Shown here in pieces: positions 8,712 through 17,473 of a DNA stretch of 64,000 bases (position 1 is its first letter; each line of letters begins with the position of its first letter). The translations under genes were made by a program, and so were the position numbers. Below the pieces are notes generated by a model, which worked only from the letters and a program-made list of their open reading frames with translations, did no database searches and was not told where the DNA came from. Source of the DNA: CAVZYN01 sp963779515 (lineage in GTDB: Bacteria; Pseudomonadota; Alphaproteobacteria; Rhizobiales; Hyphomicrobiaceae); assembly GCA_963779515.1 (NCBI GenBank), contig CAVZYN010000002.1:310001-374000 (forward strand). Direction: 5' to 3'.

Positions 8712-8821
8712 TCTGCCGGCAGAATTCGCGTCTCAAAACCCTTTATGGCCCACCCAGTCTGGATGAGGACATCGCGCGCGAAGTCGGCGCCTACCAGGAC
8801 CGGTTGAGGGATAGGGCATGA
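8612..8821 (+). pseudogene. 3' stump of TRAP transporter small permease (DctQ-like)
   Basis: A frame open from 8597 encodes a hydrophobic helix (WIPQGAWLLGLGLF, then ALVATALAVHAVVLL) and a polar tail ending in DRLRDRA, with TGA at 8819-8821 overlapping the dctM start at 8818. Position, overlap and a single C-terminal membrane helix fit the last helix of DctQ, which normally has four helices and about 160-190 residues. The first three helices and any start codon are missing because abiEii sequence occupies the upstream DNA. The missing 5' half is not found left of the accessory block, between the SDR gene and the tRNA, so more than a simple insertion has happened. Confidence 0.65.
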
Positions 8822-10122
8822 TCACCGTCACCACCGCTGGGCTCGGGTTCCTGCTGATGATCGGTCTGATGTTTCTCGGCCTGCACGTCGCAACCGTCAT
8901 GTTCGCCATCGGTCTGCTTGGCGCGTGGTGCTATCGCGGCGAGCCTATCGTCAACGCTTTTGGCAATCAACTCTGGGGTTCGATGGAAGACACGGTGCTG
9001 CTGTCGATACCGCTCTACATCTTGGTGGGTGAACTGCTGGTGCGCGGCGGGGCGACGGATCGAATGTACAAATCCCTCGCCGACTGGTTGACGCGCTTGC
9101 CCGGCGGATTACTGCACACCAACATTGGAGCGTCAGCGTTGTTCTCCGCCGTGTCGGGATCCTCGGTGGCGACGGCGGCGACCATCTCGACCGTCGCACT
9201 GCCGGCTTTCAAGGGCCGCAATTACGACCAGCGCATGGTGCTGGGCACCATCGCCGCCGGTGCTTCGCTGGGCAATCTCATTCCACCGGGTATTGCTTTG
9301 ATCATCTACGGGGCCATGACCAATACATCGGTCGGGCGTTTGTATGCCGGCGCTGTCATTCCCGGCGCTATCATGACCACCATTTTCATGGTGACGATTG
9401 TCGTTCTGACCTATCTCAGGCCATCGCTCGCCGCTGAAACGGAGGTGATGGATTCATTGGCTGTGCGACTGCGCCGGCTGGTCGATCTGATCGCTCCAGC
9501 CTTCATCTTTGCGGTCATCATGGGCTCGATCTATACCGGTTGGGCGACGCCGACCGAATCGGCGGCGCTTGCGGTCATTCTGTCGCTGCCGATCGCGGCG
9601 CTCTACGGCAAGCTGACGATAAAGATGCTACACGCATGTTTCATCGCAACCATGACGCTGACGGCGATGAGCATTCTGATCCTCGCGGTTGCTTTCTATC
9701 TCAATTTCGTCATGGGGTTGCTGGGTGTTACGCAGTCGCTGTCCGGATTCGTCGCCAGTCTTGGGGCAACGCCGATGCAACTGCTCTTTGTCCTACTCGG
9801 CTTCTACCTGATCCTCGGTGTGTTCTTCGAGACGTTGCCGATGTTGGTTGGGACGGTCCCGATTGTTTTTCCGATGGTCAGCGCTGTCGGTGTCGATCCG
9901 GTCTGGTTCGGTGTTTTCATTGTCCTGATGTGCGAAATTTCATTGATCTCGCCGCCGGTCGGCATGACTTTGTATGTGATTCAAGCGGTCCGGCGCGAAG
10001 GATCGATCAACGACGTGTTTCAAGGTACCCTGCCATTCTTCGCCGCGATGATCGCGATGGCCATTCTCATGATCCTGTGGCCGGAGATGGTTCTGTGGCT
10101 GCCGCGCCTCGCTTTTGGATGA
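8818..10122 (+). CDS. dctM: TRAP transporter large permease subunit
   Basis: At 434 residues this has the normal length of the DctM subunit, the multi-helix channel of TRAP importers for organic acids. Seen in the sequence are about twelve hydrophobic segments and the family motifs SIPLYILVGELLVRGG, SGSSVATAATISTVALP and NLIPPGIALIIYGA. The start overlaps the stop of the DctQ stump by 4 nt. Without an intact DctQ and with no DctP in view, the transporter is probably not functional from this locus alone unless partner genes lie elsewhere. Confidence 0.92.
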   Translation: MITVTTAGLGFLLMIGLMFLGLHVATVMFAIGLLGAWCYRGEPIVNAFGNQLWGSMEDTVLLSIPLYILVGELLVRGGATDRMYKSLADWLTRLPGGLLHTNIGASALFSAVSGSSVATAATISTVALPAFKGRNYDQRMVLGTIAAGASLGNLIPPGIALIIYGAMTNTSVGRLYAGAVIPGAIMTTIFMVTIVVLTYLRPSLAAETEVMDSLAVRLRRLVDLIAPAFIFAVIMGSIYTGWATPTESAALAVILSLPIAALYGKLTIKMLHACFIATMTLTAMSILILAVAFYLNFVMGLLGVTQSLSGFVASLGATPMQLLFVLLGFYLILGVFFETLPMLVGTVPIVFPMVSAVGVDPVWFGVFIVLMCEISLISPPVGMTLYVIQAVRREGSINDVFQGTLPFFAAMIAMAILMILWPEMVLWLPRLAFG

Positions 10123-10159
10123 CCTCAAGAACTCGCAATGCGCGGCGCTGGGCGCGACA

Positions 10160-11278
10160 TTAGGCGCGATCTGCCCCGTCCTTGAGTGCGGCAAGTTTGG
10201 CCCATGCGATCTCGGGGTCGACGGAGCCAAATCCGGCGAAGGTTCCAAAGCCACAATCTGTGCCGGCAATCACGCGATCGCGCCCGACGACTTGTACAAA
10301 GCGGTCGAGCCGTTGCGCGATAAGCTCGGGATGCTCGACGAAATTCGTCGTCGTATCGACGACGCCCGGCACAAGCACTTTGTCGGCGGGGATCTCCTTG
10401 GCGCGGTCGCGAAACACCGTCCACTCATGGCCGTGGCGCGGGTTCGCGGTCTCGAACAGGATGTAGCGCGCCGGCGTGCGCATCAACAGCGGGAAGACTT
10501 TCGCCATGTCGATATCACAGACATGCGGCCCCTCGTAGTTGCCCCAGCAGATATGCAACCGGATGCGCTCGGACGGCAGTCCCGACAACGCATGCTCGAG
10601 TGCCTCGACATGCGATTCCGCAATTCTGAGAAACTCCTCGTCGGAGAGATGAGAGAACAGCATGTGGCGTGACAATGCCAGATCGGGACAATCGAGTTGC
10701 AGGTCGAGGCCCGCGTCGACAATGGTCCGGTACTCGTCGCGCATCGCCTCCGCGAGTGCCGCGAGATAGGCGTCGCGCGAGGGGTAGTGGGCGTTGTGCA
10801 GAAAGAGCGAAATCACACCGGGTGACGCGGCATTGATAAATCCGCGCGTGACACCATGCGCCGCCATGGCGGCCTTCAGTGCAGCAATATCCTTGTGTAA
10901 CTCGCCTTGGCCTTTGGAGCGCACTGGGCCCACACATTGAGGACGGGAATATTTCGGGGTACCGCCTTGTTTGGCAATGCGGTCGAGGAAGGTCGGGTAG
11001 AGTTTGAGATCCGCTGGCGGGCTGCGCGGGCTATCTCCGGCAAATCCGGTGTAGCGATCCTTGACGTAGGTTGCGTAGGAAATTTTCGACGTTTCACCGT
11101 CCGAAACGATGTCGATGCCGGCTTGTTTCTGGCGGCGGACAAGCTCCATGACAGCGGCCGCCATGCAAGCATCGAACGCGAGTGGATCATAGGGCTCGCC
11201 GCGTTCACGCGCAAAAAGGAAGTCGACCACCGGCTGCGTGCGCGGCAGTGACCCGACATGGGTGGTGAGCAGCGCCAT
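10160..11278 (-). CDS. MetE C-terminal-like (cobalamin-independent methionine synthase family) protein
   Basis: This protein of about 372 residues resembles the catalytic barrel of cobalamin-independent methionine synthase. It starts TTHVGSLPR and contains KQAGIDIVSDGE, LQLDCPDLAL, HICWGNYEGPH (zinc-ligand region), FETANPRHGHE and TDCGFGTF. The folate-binding N-terminal half of MetE is absent, so this is the stand-alone family often found in catabolic operons, probably a zinc-dependent methyl transfer or C-S/C-C cleaving enzyme. The ATG at 11278 has a purine-rich AAGGGGG ribosome site. A GTG at 11293 overlaps the upstream cupin stop and is an alternative start. It is the last gene of the minus-strand LacI/ABC operon. 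Confidence 0.85.
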   Translation of the reverse strand: MALLTTHVGSLPRTQPVVDFLFARERGEPYDPLAFDACMAAAVMELVRRQKQAGIDIVSDGETSKISYATYVKDRYTGFAGDSPRSPPADLKLYPTFLDRIAKQGGTPKYSRPQCVGPVRSKGQGELHKDIAALKAAMAAHGVTRGFINAASPGVISLFLHNAHYPSRDAYLAALAEAMRDEYRTIVDAGLDLQLDCPDLALSRHMLFSHLSDEEFLRIAESHVEALEHALSGLPSERIRLHICWGNYEGPHVCDIDMAKVFPLLMRTPARYILFETANPRHGHEWTVFRDRAKEIPADKVLVPGVVDTTTNFVEHPELIAQRLDRFVQVVGRDRVIAGTDCGFGTFAGFGSVDPEIAWAKLAALKDGADRA

Positions 11279-11289
11279 GGAGGCCCCCT

Positions 11290-12258
11290 TCACAACAAGC
11301 GGCCGGTCGCGCCGGCCGCATCGCCAGTGTTCATGACCCGATAGAGAGACGCTTCACCGGTCATGGACGGGGCGAGCGCGTGCGGAAGCCCTGGCGGGAT
11401 AGCGGCGGTATCGCCGGGGTTGAGCACCGTCGTGCCGCCCTGCCACGTCAGACGCCAATGGCCGCGCATCGGCATCAGGACTTCGTGACAGTCGAGTTGA
11501 TAAGGCGTATCGGGAATCGTGGTGCGGGCGAGCAGCTCGACCTCGAAGCCTGGACGGTCACGCAGCTTGCCCTGCGCACCGATGACCTTGCAGGGTTGGC
11601 GATCGGCGAGCGCCATCAGATCCCAATAGCGGGCGACGTGGGTTGGCACGACCGACGCGGCTGCCGGTTCTGGGAAGCCCTTCAGTTCCACTTCGGTCAG
11701 GAGCGGCATGGGTGGCACGCCATCGGGCAAGCGCTGGCCCTTCTTGGTATCGTAGAGTTTGCCGTTGTTTCCGAGGATCAATCCATGCGCCTTCGCGTCC
11801 TCGATGACTTGCGGCGCCCAGATGACGCCGCCACCGGCGTCGTCGCCACCGAGGATGGCCATGATCATTCCATAGTCAGTGCCGATGTTCTCGAAGCCGC
11901 GAAAGATGCCGGTCGGGATGTTGATGATGTCGCCTTCCTCGAGCACGACTTCGCCGGCTTTGCCAAATCGGCCCCAGAAGAACCGCCATCGGCCTTTGAG
12001 AACAAAGAACACTTCGGCGGTCCGGTGCGCATGCAGAGAGTTGCGGCACTTGGGCGGCTGGCCGGCAGCGCCAATGTTGAAGCCCGGTGTCTCACGGATG
12101 TGGACGTGCTGATCAGGGCTTTCCGACACACCGCCGCCGATGATCGTGAAGTTCTCCTTCTGATCGGAGCCGGGCGTGTGGGCATCAATGAAGGCAGTTT
12201 TGCATGGCTTCAAGTCGCCATAGCGGACGATGCGCGCGTCCATCTGTTGGGGAGTCAT
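11290..12258 (-). CDS. Bicupin-domain protein, probable metal-dependent dioxygenase-like enzyme
   Basis: This 322-residue protein holds two cupin barrels. The N-terminal one has HAHRTAEVFFVLKGRWRFFWG and EEGDIINIPTGIFRG, a typical metal-binding cupin signature. The C-terminal one has LDCHEVLMPMRGHWRLTWQG and NPGDTAAIPPGLPHAL. The arrangement recalls gentisate-dioxygenase-like bicupins, but the activity is not proven by sequence. It is coupled by overlapping ATGA to the SnoaL-like gene upstream and lies directly before the MetE-like gene, so the three are probably one catabolic unit. Confidence 0.75.
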   Translation of the reverse strand: MTPQQMDARIVRYGDLKPCKTAFIDAHTPGSDQKENFTIIGGGVSESPDQHVHIRETPGFNIGAAGQPPKCRNSLHAHRTAEVFFVLKGRWRFFWGRFGKAGEVVLEEGDIINIPTGIFRGFENIGTDYGMIMAILGGDDAGGGVIWAPQVIEDAKAHGLILGNNGKLYDTKKGQRLPDGVPPMPLLTEVELKGFPEPAAASVVPTHVARYWDLMALADRQPCKVIGAQGKLRDRPGFEVELLARTTIPDTPYQLDCHEVLMPMRGHWRLTWQGGTTVLNPGDTAAIPPGLPHALAPSMTGEASLYRVMNTGDAAGATGRLL

Positions 12259-13229
12259 AGGTCACCTGTGTGGAGGAGGATCTGAGACCAAATGGCGGTT
12301 TCGTCGAACAGCACGTATTCGCGCCGCAGCCCCCAAGGGCCAAACTCGGCATGCGAGATGCCGAGGACATAGACGTCGGCGTTGGTTGGCGCGCCGAACG
12401 CGCCCCAGCCGGAATGCTTGCCGTGCAAGCTCCAGCGCACGGCGGCGCGCGGCGGCATTTTTGCGTCTTCGCGGCCGATGACGTGATGGATGGCAAAGGT
12501 TGCATCTGGAAACGCCGCACGCAGCCCCATCCAGAAGCGGTCGGCGTCGGCATGCGAATGTCCGGTCACACCGCCCGGCAACTCGAGGTGGCAGGCGCGG
12601 TCATACTCTTTTGGGATTGCGGAGAACTCAGCGTTCATGATCCGGCGCAACAAAGCCGCATAGGTGGCGCCATATTCGTTGTCGTTGCCGCGCCCCTTGT
12701 AGCGGCCAACGCAGTCGTTGGCCGGCGACAACGGCTTTGGAAATGTTTCAGGTCCACCGGCGCGCCGTATCCGATCGCGAGCGTAGGCGACAACATCCAA
12801 ACCCATCTGCCGCACGATCGCGCCTTGATCCCGTATCAACCACTCGTCGTCGATCTGATTGGCGATGGCATGGCAGTCCGCGATGATACGGTAGGTCAGC
12901 TTCTTGCCAGTGGCCGGTCCATAGGCGCCCGAGCCGAGATGGGTCGCCGTCGATAACAGCCGGTGCGAGCTCAGCATTCCCGTCTCGGGCTCGCCCGACC
13001 AAATGACATCTTCACCGAGTAGTGTGCGATCCGGAAATTCAGCAAGCGTCGCCATCGTGGCATTGATCACGGCACCGTTGCCGACGGAAACCCCCGCGGG
13101 TGACCGCACGACGATTTGCTCGGCATATGTGCCGCGCAACGATGCGATGTCGCGCCCCTCCCAAATTTCATGGGTGACGCCAAGGATGTAACCAGGAAGG
13201 TCCGGCCAACGGTTTGAGAATCCAATCAT
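12255..13229 (-). CDS. SnoaL-like / NTF2-fold polyketide-cyclase family protein
   Basis: This 324-residue protein appears to contain two NTF2-like (SnoaL) modules. The sequence shows RWPDLPGYILGVTHEIWEGRD, EFPDRTLLGEDVIW, HADADRFW and LRAAFPDATFAIHHVIG, in the aromatic-rich style of ester-cyclase/dehydratase-like proteins. The exact reaction is unknown. It is followed by the bicupin with a 4-nt overlap and preceded by the LacI gene with a 1-nt gap. A second, divergent SnoaL-like gene at 18904-19988 belongs to the same cluster. Confidence 0.75.
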   Translation of the reverse strand: MIGFSNRWPDLPGYILGVTHEIWEGRDIASLRGTYAEQIVVRSPAGVSVGNGAVINATMATLAEFPDRTLLGEDVIWSGEPETGMLSSHRLLSTATHLGSGAYGPATGKKLTYRIIADCHAIANQIDDEWLIRDQGAIVRQMGLDVVAYARDRIRRAGGPETFPKPLSPANDCVGRYKGRGNDNEYGATYAALLRRIMNAEFSAIPKEYDRACHLELPGGVTGHSHADADRFWMGLRAAFPDATFAIHHVIGREDAKMPPRAAVRWSLHGKHSGWGAFGAPTNADVYVLGISHAEFGPWGLRREYVLFDETAIWSQILLHTGDL

Positions 13230-13230
13230 G

Positions 13231-14256
13231 TCATTGTCCTGCTGGCTTACGGGCGGAATCGCGGACCATCAGTTGTCCATCGATCCTAATTTTGCGAGGG
13301 GCATCGTCACCCTCGATCTGACTGAGAATAGCCTCGACCGTTGCTGAGACCATGCGATTGACGGGTTGGCGGATGGTGGTCAGTGCATAGGACGGCCAGG
13401 CCGCCATCGGCACATCGTCATAACCCATGATCGAGACGTCATCGGGAATGCGCAGGCCGAGACCGAAGCGCAATTCGTCCATGACGGCGATCGCCATATG
13501 ATCGTTACCGACAAAGATCGCATCGGGACGTTTTGTAGCCGAACAGAGTTCGCGCGCCACGGCCGCTGCCCGCTCGCGGGAATACTCGCCGTCGATCATC
13601 GCAAACGGCTTTTGGCCGCTCGCCCGCATGGCGCGCCGAAATCCTTCGGCACGATGCCGTCCCGTCGATGAGCCCTGCCAGCCCATGATGTGGGCGATGC
13701 GGTTGTGGTTCGCGGCGATCAGAAACTCGGTGGCGCGCTGGCCGCCGACGAGATTATCCGACGTTACTTCGCTCAGCCGTGGATCGTCCTGGCCACGGTT
13801 GAACATGACGATTGGAATTCCAGCCGCACTGCATCGCGTGGTCAGTTCATTGGTCATCGCGACCGAGGCCGTGATGATGCCGTCGACCTGATAGTCGAGC
13901 AGCTCGTCCATCACTTCGGCGACCTTTTCGACGGAATTCCCGGCCATGAACACGAGGATGTGGTAGCCGCGATCCTGCAGCGCGTGCGACAGGCGTTCCA
14001 GTGCTACCGGATAGAACTGGTTATCGAGATAAGCAACGACCAGGCCGATGATGCGGCTGCGCCCAGTAATCATGGCACGCGCCAGTACATTGGGCCGGTA
14101 GCCAAGCTGTTCGGCGGCGGAGCGTACCTTGGCTGCGGTTTTCTTCGACGCCGACGCGCCTGGTGTGAACACGCGCGATACCGCGGATTGGGACACGCCG
14201 GCGAGCCGCGCGACGTCCGCCGATGTCACCTTTTCGATGGTCCGGTCGCCGCTCAT
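13231..14256 (-). CDS. LacI-family transcriptional regulator
   Basis: This 341-residue protein starts MSGDRTIEKVTSADVARLAG and carries an N-terminal LacI helix-turn-helix (about residues 10-30) with the hinge region RPNVLARAM, then a periplasmic-binding-protein-like sensor domain (GLVVAYLDNQFYPVALE, VGNDHMAIAVMDELR, DVSIMGYDDVPMA). The ATG at 14256 gives the standard LacI length; the open frame extends further upstream without homology. It sits inside the operon it most likely controls. A matching palindrome lies at 18817-18832 in front of the solute-binding-protein gene. Confidence 0.93.
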   Translation of the reverse strand: MSGDRTIEKVTSADVARLAGVSQSAVSRVFTPGASASKKTAAKVRSAAEQLGYRPNVLARAMITGRSRIIGLVVAYLDNQFYPVALERLSHALQDRGYHILVFMAGNSVEKVAEVMDELLDYQVDGIITASVAMTNELTTRCSAAGIPIVMFNRGQDDPRLSEVTSDNLVGGQRATEFLIAANHNRIAHIMGWQGSSTGRHRAEGFRRAMRASGQKPFAMIDGEYSRERAAAVARELCSATKRPDAIFVGNDHMAIAVMDELRFGLGLRIPDDVSIMGYDDVPMAAWPSYALTTIRQPVNRMVSATVEAILSQIEGDDAPRKIRIDGQLMVRDSARKPAGQ

Positions 14257-14353
14257 GCGCCCATCCGCCCTACGGCGTCTGGCGCGCGGGCTTCGCGAAT
14301 GACGTTGGCCGATTGGGTGCATACCGGATGCATGATCGTCATGGTTCTCGCGC

Positions 14354-15427
14354 TCACGATTGAAGTTTGCCGGGTGCAGACCATTCAATGCGCTGCCCTG
14401 TTGCGGGATCAAATAGATGACAGATGCGGGCCGGTACTCGTGCAGCAAGCGGCGCGCCGATCTTGGTGTTGAAATCCTTCGCCGCCTTGATGGCGACTAG
14501 GCCGCCACCCACTTGCATCGTGACCATGGAGGAATCCCCCAGAAGCTCCATCGAATAGACGGCGGCGGCGATATCCCCCTGGTCCGCAAGGACGGCGTCT
14601 TCCGCACGAAAGCCAAGAGTGATGGGGCCGTCGGCAACGCCGGAAAAGCCCGTGATCGTTGCGCCGCGCGCCCTGAAGGTGCCGGCATCGAGCGCACCAG
14701 CGATCAGGTTCATGGCGGGATTGCCGATGAAGCCCGCAACAAAGGTGTTCGCCGGACGATCATAAATTTCAAGCGGGCTGCCGACCTGCTGGACTTCACC
14801 CCGGTTCATGACGACTACGCGGTCGGCGAGCGTCATGGCCTCAATCTGATCGTGGGTCACGTAGATTGTCGTCGTCTTGAGTTCGTGATGCAGGTTTTTG
14901 ATCTGCGCGCGCGTCGAGACCCGCAACTTTGCGTCAAGGTTGGAGAGCGGCTCGTCCATCAAGAAAACTCTCGGGTTGCGCACAATGGCGCGGGCGAGTG
15001 CTACGCGTTGGCGTTGGCCGCCGGATAGGGCTGCTGGCTTGCGGTCGAGAAATTCCGTGAGTTCGACGGTCGATGCCGCGCGCATCACCCGTTCGTGGTG
15101 ATCGGCGTCCGGTACTTTGCGGACTTTCAACGGAAAGCGGATGTTTTCGTAGACGGTCATGGTCGGATAAAGCCCGTAGGACTGGAACACCATCGCGATG
15201 TCGCGGTCCTTGGGATCCAGATCGTTGACCATCCGGTCCCCAATCCAGATCTCGCCCTCCGTCGCATCCTCAAGCCCGGCGATCATGCGCATGGTGGTGG
15301 TCTTGCCGCAGCCCGACGGCCCGAGGAGAACCAGGAACTCCCCGTCTGCGATGTCCAGCGTCATGGTCTTGACGCCGGTGGCGGCACCCCAGCGTTTAGA
15401 AAGATTTTTCAAGCGAATGTCGGACAT
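14354..15427 (-). CDS. ABC transporter ATP-binding protein, sugar type (UgpC/MalK-like)
   Basis: This 357-residue ATPase has Walker A GPSGCGKTT (about 36-44), a Q-loop in FQSYGLYP, signature LSGGQRQRVALARA, Walker B VFLMDEPLSNLDAKLR and the switch His in VTHDQIEAMTLADR. A C-terminal OB-like regulatory domain (TOBE/MalK type) follows, including GFRAEDAV. It powers the import system encoded just upstream on the same strand, with 3 nt separating it from the permease stop. Confidence 0.94.
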   Translation of the reverse strand: MSDIRLKNLSKRWGAATGVKTMTLDIADGEFLVLLGPSGCGKTTTMRMIAGLEDATEGEIWIGDRMVNDLDPKDRDIAMVFQSYGLYPTMTVYENIRFPLKVRKVPDADHHERVMRAASTVELTEFLDRKPAALSGGQRQRVALARAIVRNPRVFLMDEPLSNLDAKLRVSTRAQIKNLHHELKTTTIYVTHDQIEAMTLADRVVVMNRGEVQQVGSPLEIYDRPANTFVAGFIGNPAMNLIAGALDAGTFRARGATITGFSGVADGPITLGFRAEDAVLADQGDIAAAVYSMELLGDSSMVTMQVGGGLVAIKAAKDFNTKIGAPLAARVPARICHLFDPATGQRIEWSAPGKLQS

Positions 15428-15430
15428 GAC

Positions 15431-16324
15431 CTATCCCTTCACCGCGCCAGCGGTGAGGCCAGAGACGATCTGGCGCTGGAAAACCATCACGAGCAGGAAC
15501 AGTGGGACCGTCACGGACACGACCGACGACACCGCAAACATGACATTGCCTTCGGTTTGTGTGGTTCCCAGAAAGCTCGCGATCTTTGGGATCATGGTCT
15601 GGTTTTCTTTCGAGAGCAGCATCGCCGTGACGACAAAGTCGTTGTAGGCGAGCAGGAAGGAGAACAATCCCGTGGTGATGACGCCGGGCCACATCACCGG
15701 AATGATGACATGCCGGAAGGCCTGGAACGGCGAACAGCCATCCACGCGCGCGCTTTCGTCGAGATCTTTCGGAATGTTGCGGAAAAAGGCCGTCAGCATC
15801 CAGAGCGTGAAGGGCTGGTTGATCGCCACCAGGACGATGATCGCCGTCGGCAAATGGCCCCACATGTTCCAGCGATAAAATGGCAGGAGATAACCCGAAA
15901 CCAGCGTGATCGGCGGCATGGCGCGAAAGATCAGCGCGATGAGCAGGAGCCAGAAGCCATACCGATACGTCGAGCGGCTGAGGGCGTAGCCGCCAAGCGT
16001 ACCGAACGTCAGCGAGACCACGACCACGCAAACGACGACGAGCATTGAATTCAGGGCGGCACGCCAGAACTCTTCCTTGATCCAGGCGCCGTGGTATCCT
16101 GCCCCGGTGAAGGGGCCGCCATGCTCGGAGCGCGTCAATGGGCCCGTGAGAACCTGACGCCAATCGGCCTTGGAAAAAAAGTCGCCCTCGACCTTGAAGC
16201 TGCCCCACATTGTCCATGCGAACGGGAAGATGGCGCAGGCGAGCCAAAGAACAAGCAACCCGGCGATGAGCAGGTTCAATCGCAGTGGGCGGCGTTTCGA
16301 TTGTGTCCCCATGGTCCCGCTCAT
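15431..16324 (-). CDS. ABC transporter permease, sugar type (MalG/UgpE-like)
   Basis: About 297 residues with six hydrophobic segments and the cytoplasmic EAA loop DLDESARVDGCSPFQAFRHVIIPVMWPG, which contacts the ATPase. The first helix starts at about residue 18 (LNLLIAGLLVLWLACAIFPFA). The ATG at 16324 overlaps the stop of the upstream permease (ATGA), which supports translational coupling; an ATG at 16312 is a possible alternative. The open frame continues upstream only as an overlap with the other permease. Confidence 0.92.
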   Translation of the reverse strand: MSGTMGTQSKRRPLRLNLLIAGLLVLWLACAIFPFAWTMWGSFKVEGDFFSKADWRQVLTGPLTRSEHGGPFTGAGYHGAWIKEEFWRAALNSMLVVVCVVVVSLTFGTLGGYALSRSTYRYGFWLLLIALIFRAMPPITLVSGYLLPFYRWNMWGHLPTAIIVLVAINQPFTLWMLTAFFRNIPKDLDESARVDGCSPFQAFRHVIIPVMWPGVITTGLFSFLLAYNDFVVTAMLLSKENQTMIPKIASFLGTTQTEGNVMFAVSSVVSVTVPLFLLVMVFQRQIVSGLTAGAVKG

Positions 16325-17343
16325 GCCTTGCCGAATTGCCTCCATGTGCGGATCAGGACCGGCGCAAGCAACACCAACACGCCGCAGATCGTCAGCATCG
16401 AGGTGGCCGCCGCCGACGACAGCAATCGCGTCTCGCCGCCAAGATCGGAGTAGATGAAGTACGACAATGATTGTGCGTGCGCGCCGGCATTGAAGCTGAC
16501 GATCGGTTCGAAGACGCGGAAATTGTCCATGATCTTGATGAGGGCCATGAAGGTCGTCAGCGGCAGCAGATGCGGGATGACGATGTAGCGCAAGCGCTCC
16601 CACCGGCTGGCGCCGTCGATCCTGGCACTCTCGAGCGTGTCCTGAGGGACGGTCTGCAGGCCAGCGTAGTACACCACGAAGGCGAAGGGCGCCGTGGACC
16701 AGGTTCCATAGACGATCAGCATGACCCACGTCAGCGCCGTCGAGGCCTTGAGCGAAAGGTCGGGGTTGTTGGTCAGCCATTGCACGGCGGCGCCGATCAC
16801 GCCTCGAGAATCGACCATCCAGAACAAGATCAGCGCACCGACCAGCGGCGTGACGATCATCGGTAACAGCGACATGAATATGATGGGGCCACGCATCAGG
16901 CGCGGGATCGCATTGACGGCGAGCGCGACGACAAGACCGATAATGATCGAGAGCGGCGTGACGATGAGCATGTACGTCAGCGTGAACGCGAGGGCCTTAT
17001 AGAAGGGCAAGTTCATGAGGCGGCCCCAGAATTCCACTAGGCTCGTCGCGGAAGACCAGGACTGGCGAATCTCAGAGATGGCCAGATGCGATCGGTCAGC
17101 AAAGATGCTGAGGCCGACAAAGCGCCCGAGCGGTTGGCTTTCGCGCAAGGCCTGGGTCGCGGCCTGATCGACAGTCGTGGATTTGGTGCAGCCAAATGGC
17201 GTGCAATTCTCGACTTCGATGATCACTTGGCCGTGTGGCGCGTAGACCGACTGAATGATGACCGAAAGAATCGGCAGCGCGATAAAGAGGAGCATCGCCG
17301 TCGCCGTCGGCAAAAAAAACATCAGGAACGTTTTATGTTTCAT
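16321..17343 (-). CDS. ABC transporter permease, sugar type (MalF/UgpA-like)
   Basis: About 340 residues. Helix 1 is FFLPTATAMLLFIALPILSV, and a large periplasmic loop with two cysteines follows (ENCTPFGCTKS), then five further helices and the EAA loop DTLESARIDGASRWERLRYIVIPHLLP. The ATG at 17343 is preceded by GGAG. It pairs with the MalG-like subunit whose start overlaps its stop. Confidence 0.92.
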   Translation of the reverse strand: MKHKTFLMFFLPTATAMLLFIALPILSVIIQSVYAPHGQVIIEVENCTPFGCTKSTTVDQAATQALRESQPLGRFVGLSIFADRSHLAISEIRQSWSSATSLVEFWGRLMNLPFYKALAFTLTYMLIVTPLSIIIGLVVALAVNAIPRLMRGPIIFMSLLPMIVTPLVGALILFWMVDSRGVIGAAVQWLTNNPDLSLKASTALTWVMLIVYGTWSTAPFAFVVYYAGLQTVPQDTLESARIDGASRWERLRYIVIPHLLPLTTFMALIKIMDNFRVFEPIVSFNAGAHAQSLSYFIYSDLGGETRLLSSAAATSMLTICGVLVLLAPVLIRTWRQFGKA

Positions 17344-17425
17344 GACTCCGGTTCTGTCGGGGCATTGCCTGCCGGATGGATGCAGTTCCGGAAGACACAC
17401 GGCGGTCATCGAGGCGTGCAAAATA

Positions 17426-17466
17426 CCCCTGGGCTCGGCCGCGCATGATACGGCGGCGCCCAGGGG
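17426..17466 (-). terminator. Intercistronic hairpin behind the solute-binding-protein gene
   Basis: CCCCTGGGC (17426-17434) and GCCCAGGGG (17458-17466) form a perfect 9-bp stem; the loop contains a second GCCG/CGGC stem. It begins 8 nt after the binding-protein stop at 17474 and lies 83 nt before the permease start. With no T-run it looks more like an mRNA 3'-end stabiliser or partial terminator than a full stop. Confidence 0.6.
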
Positions 17467-17473
17467 CAGGCCG

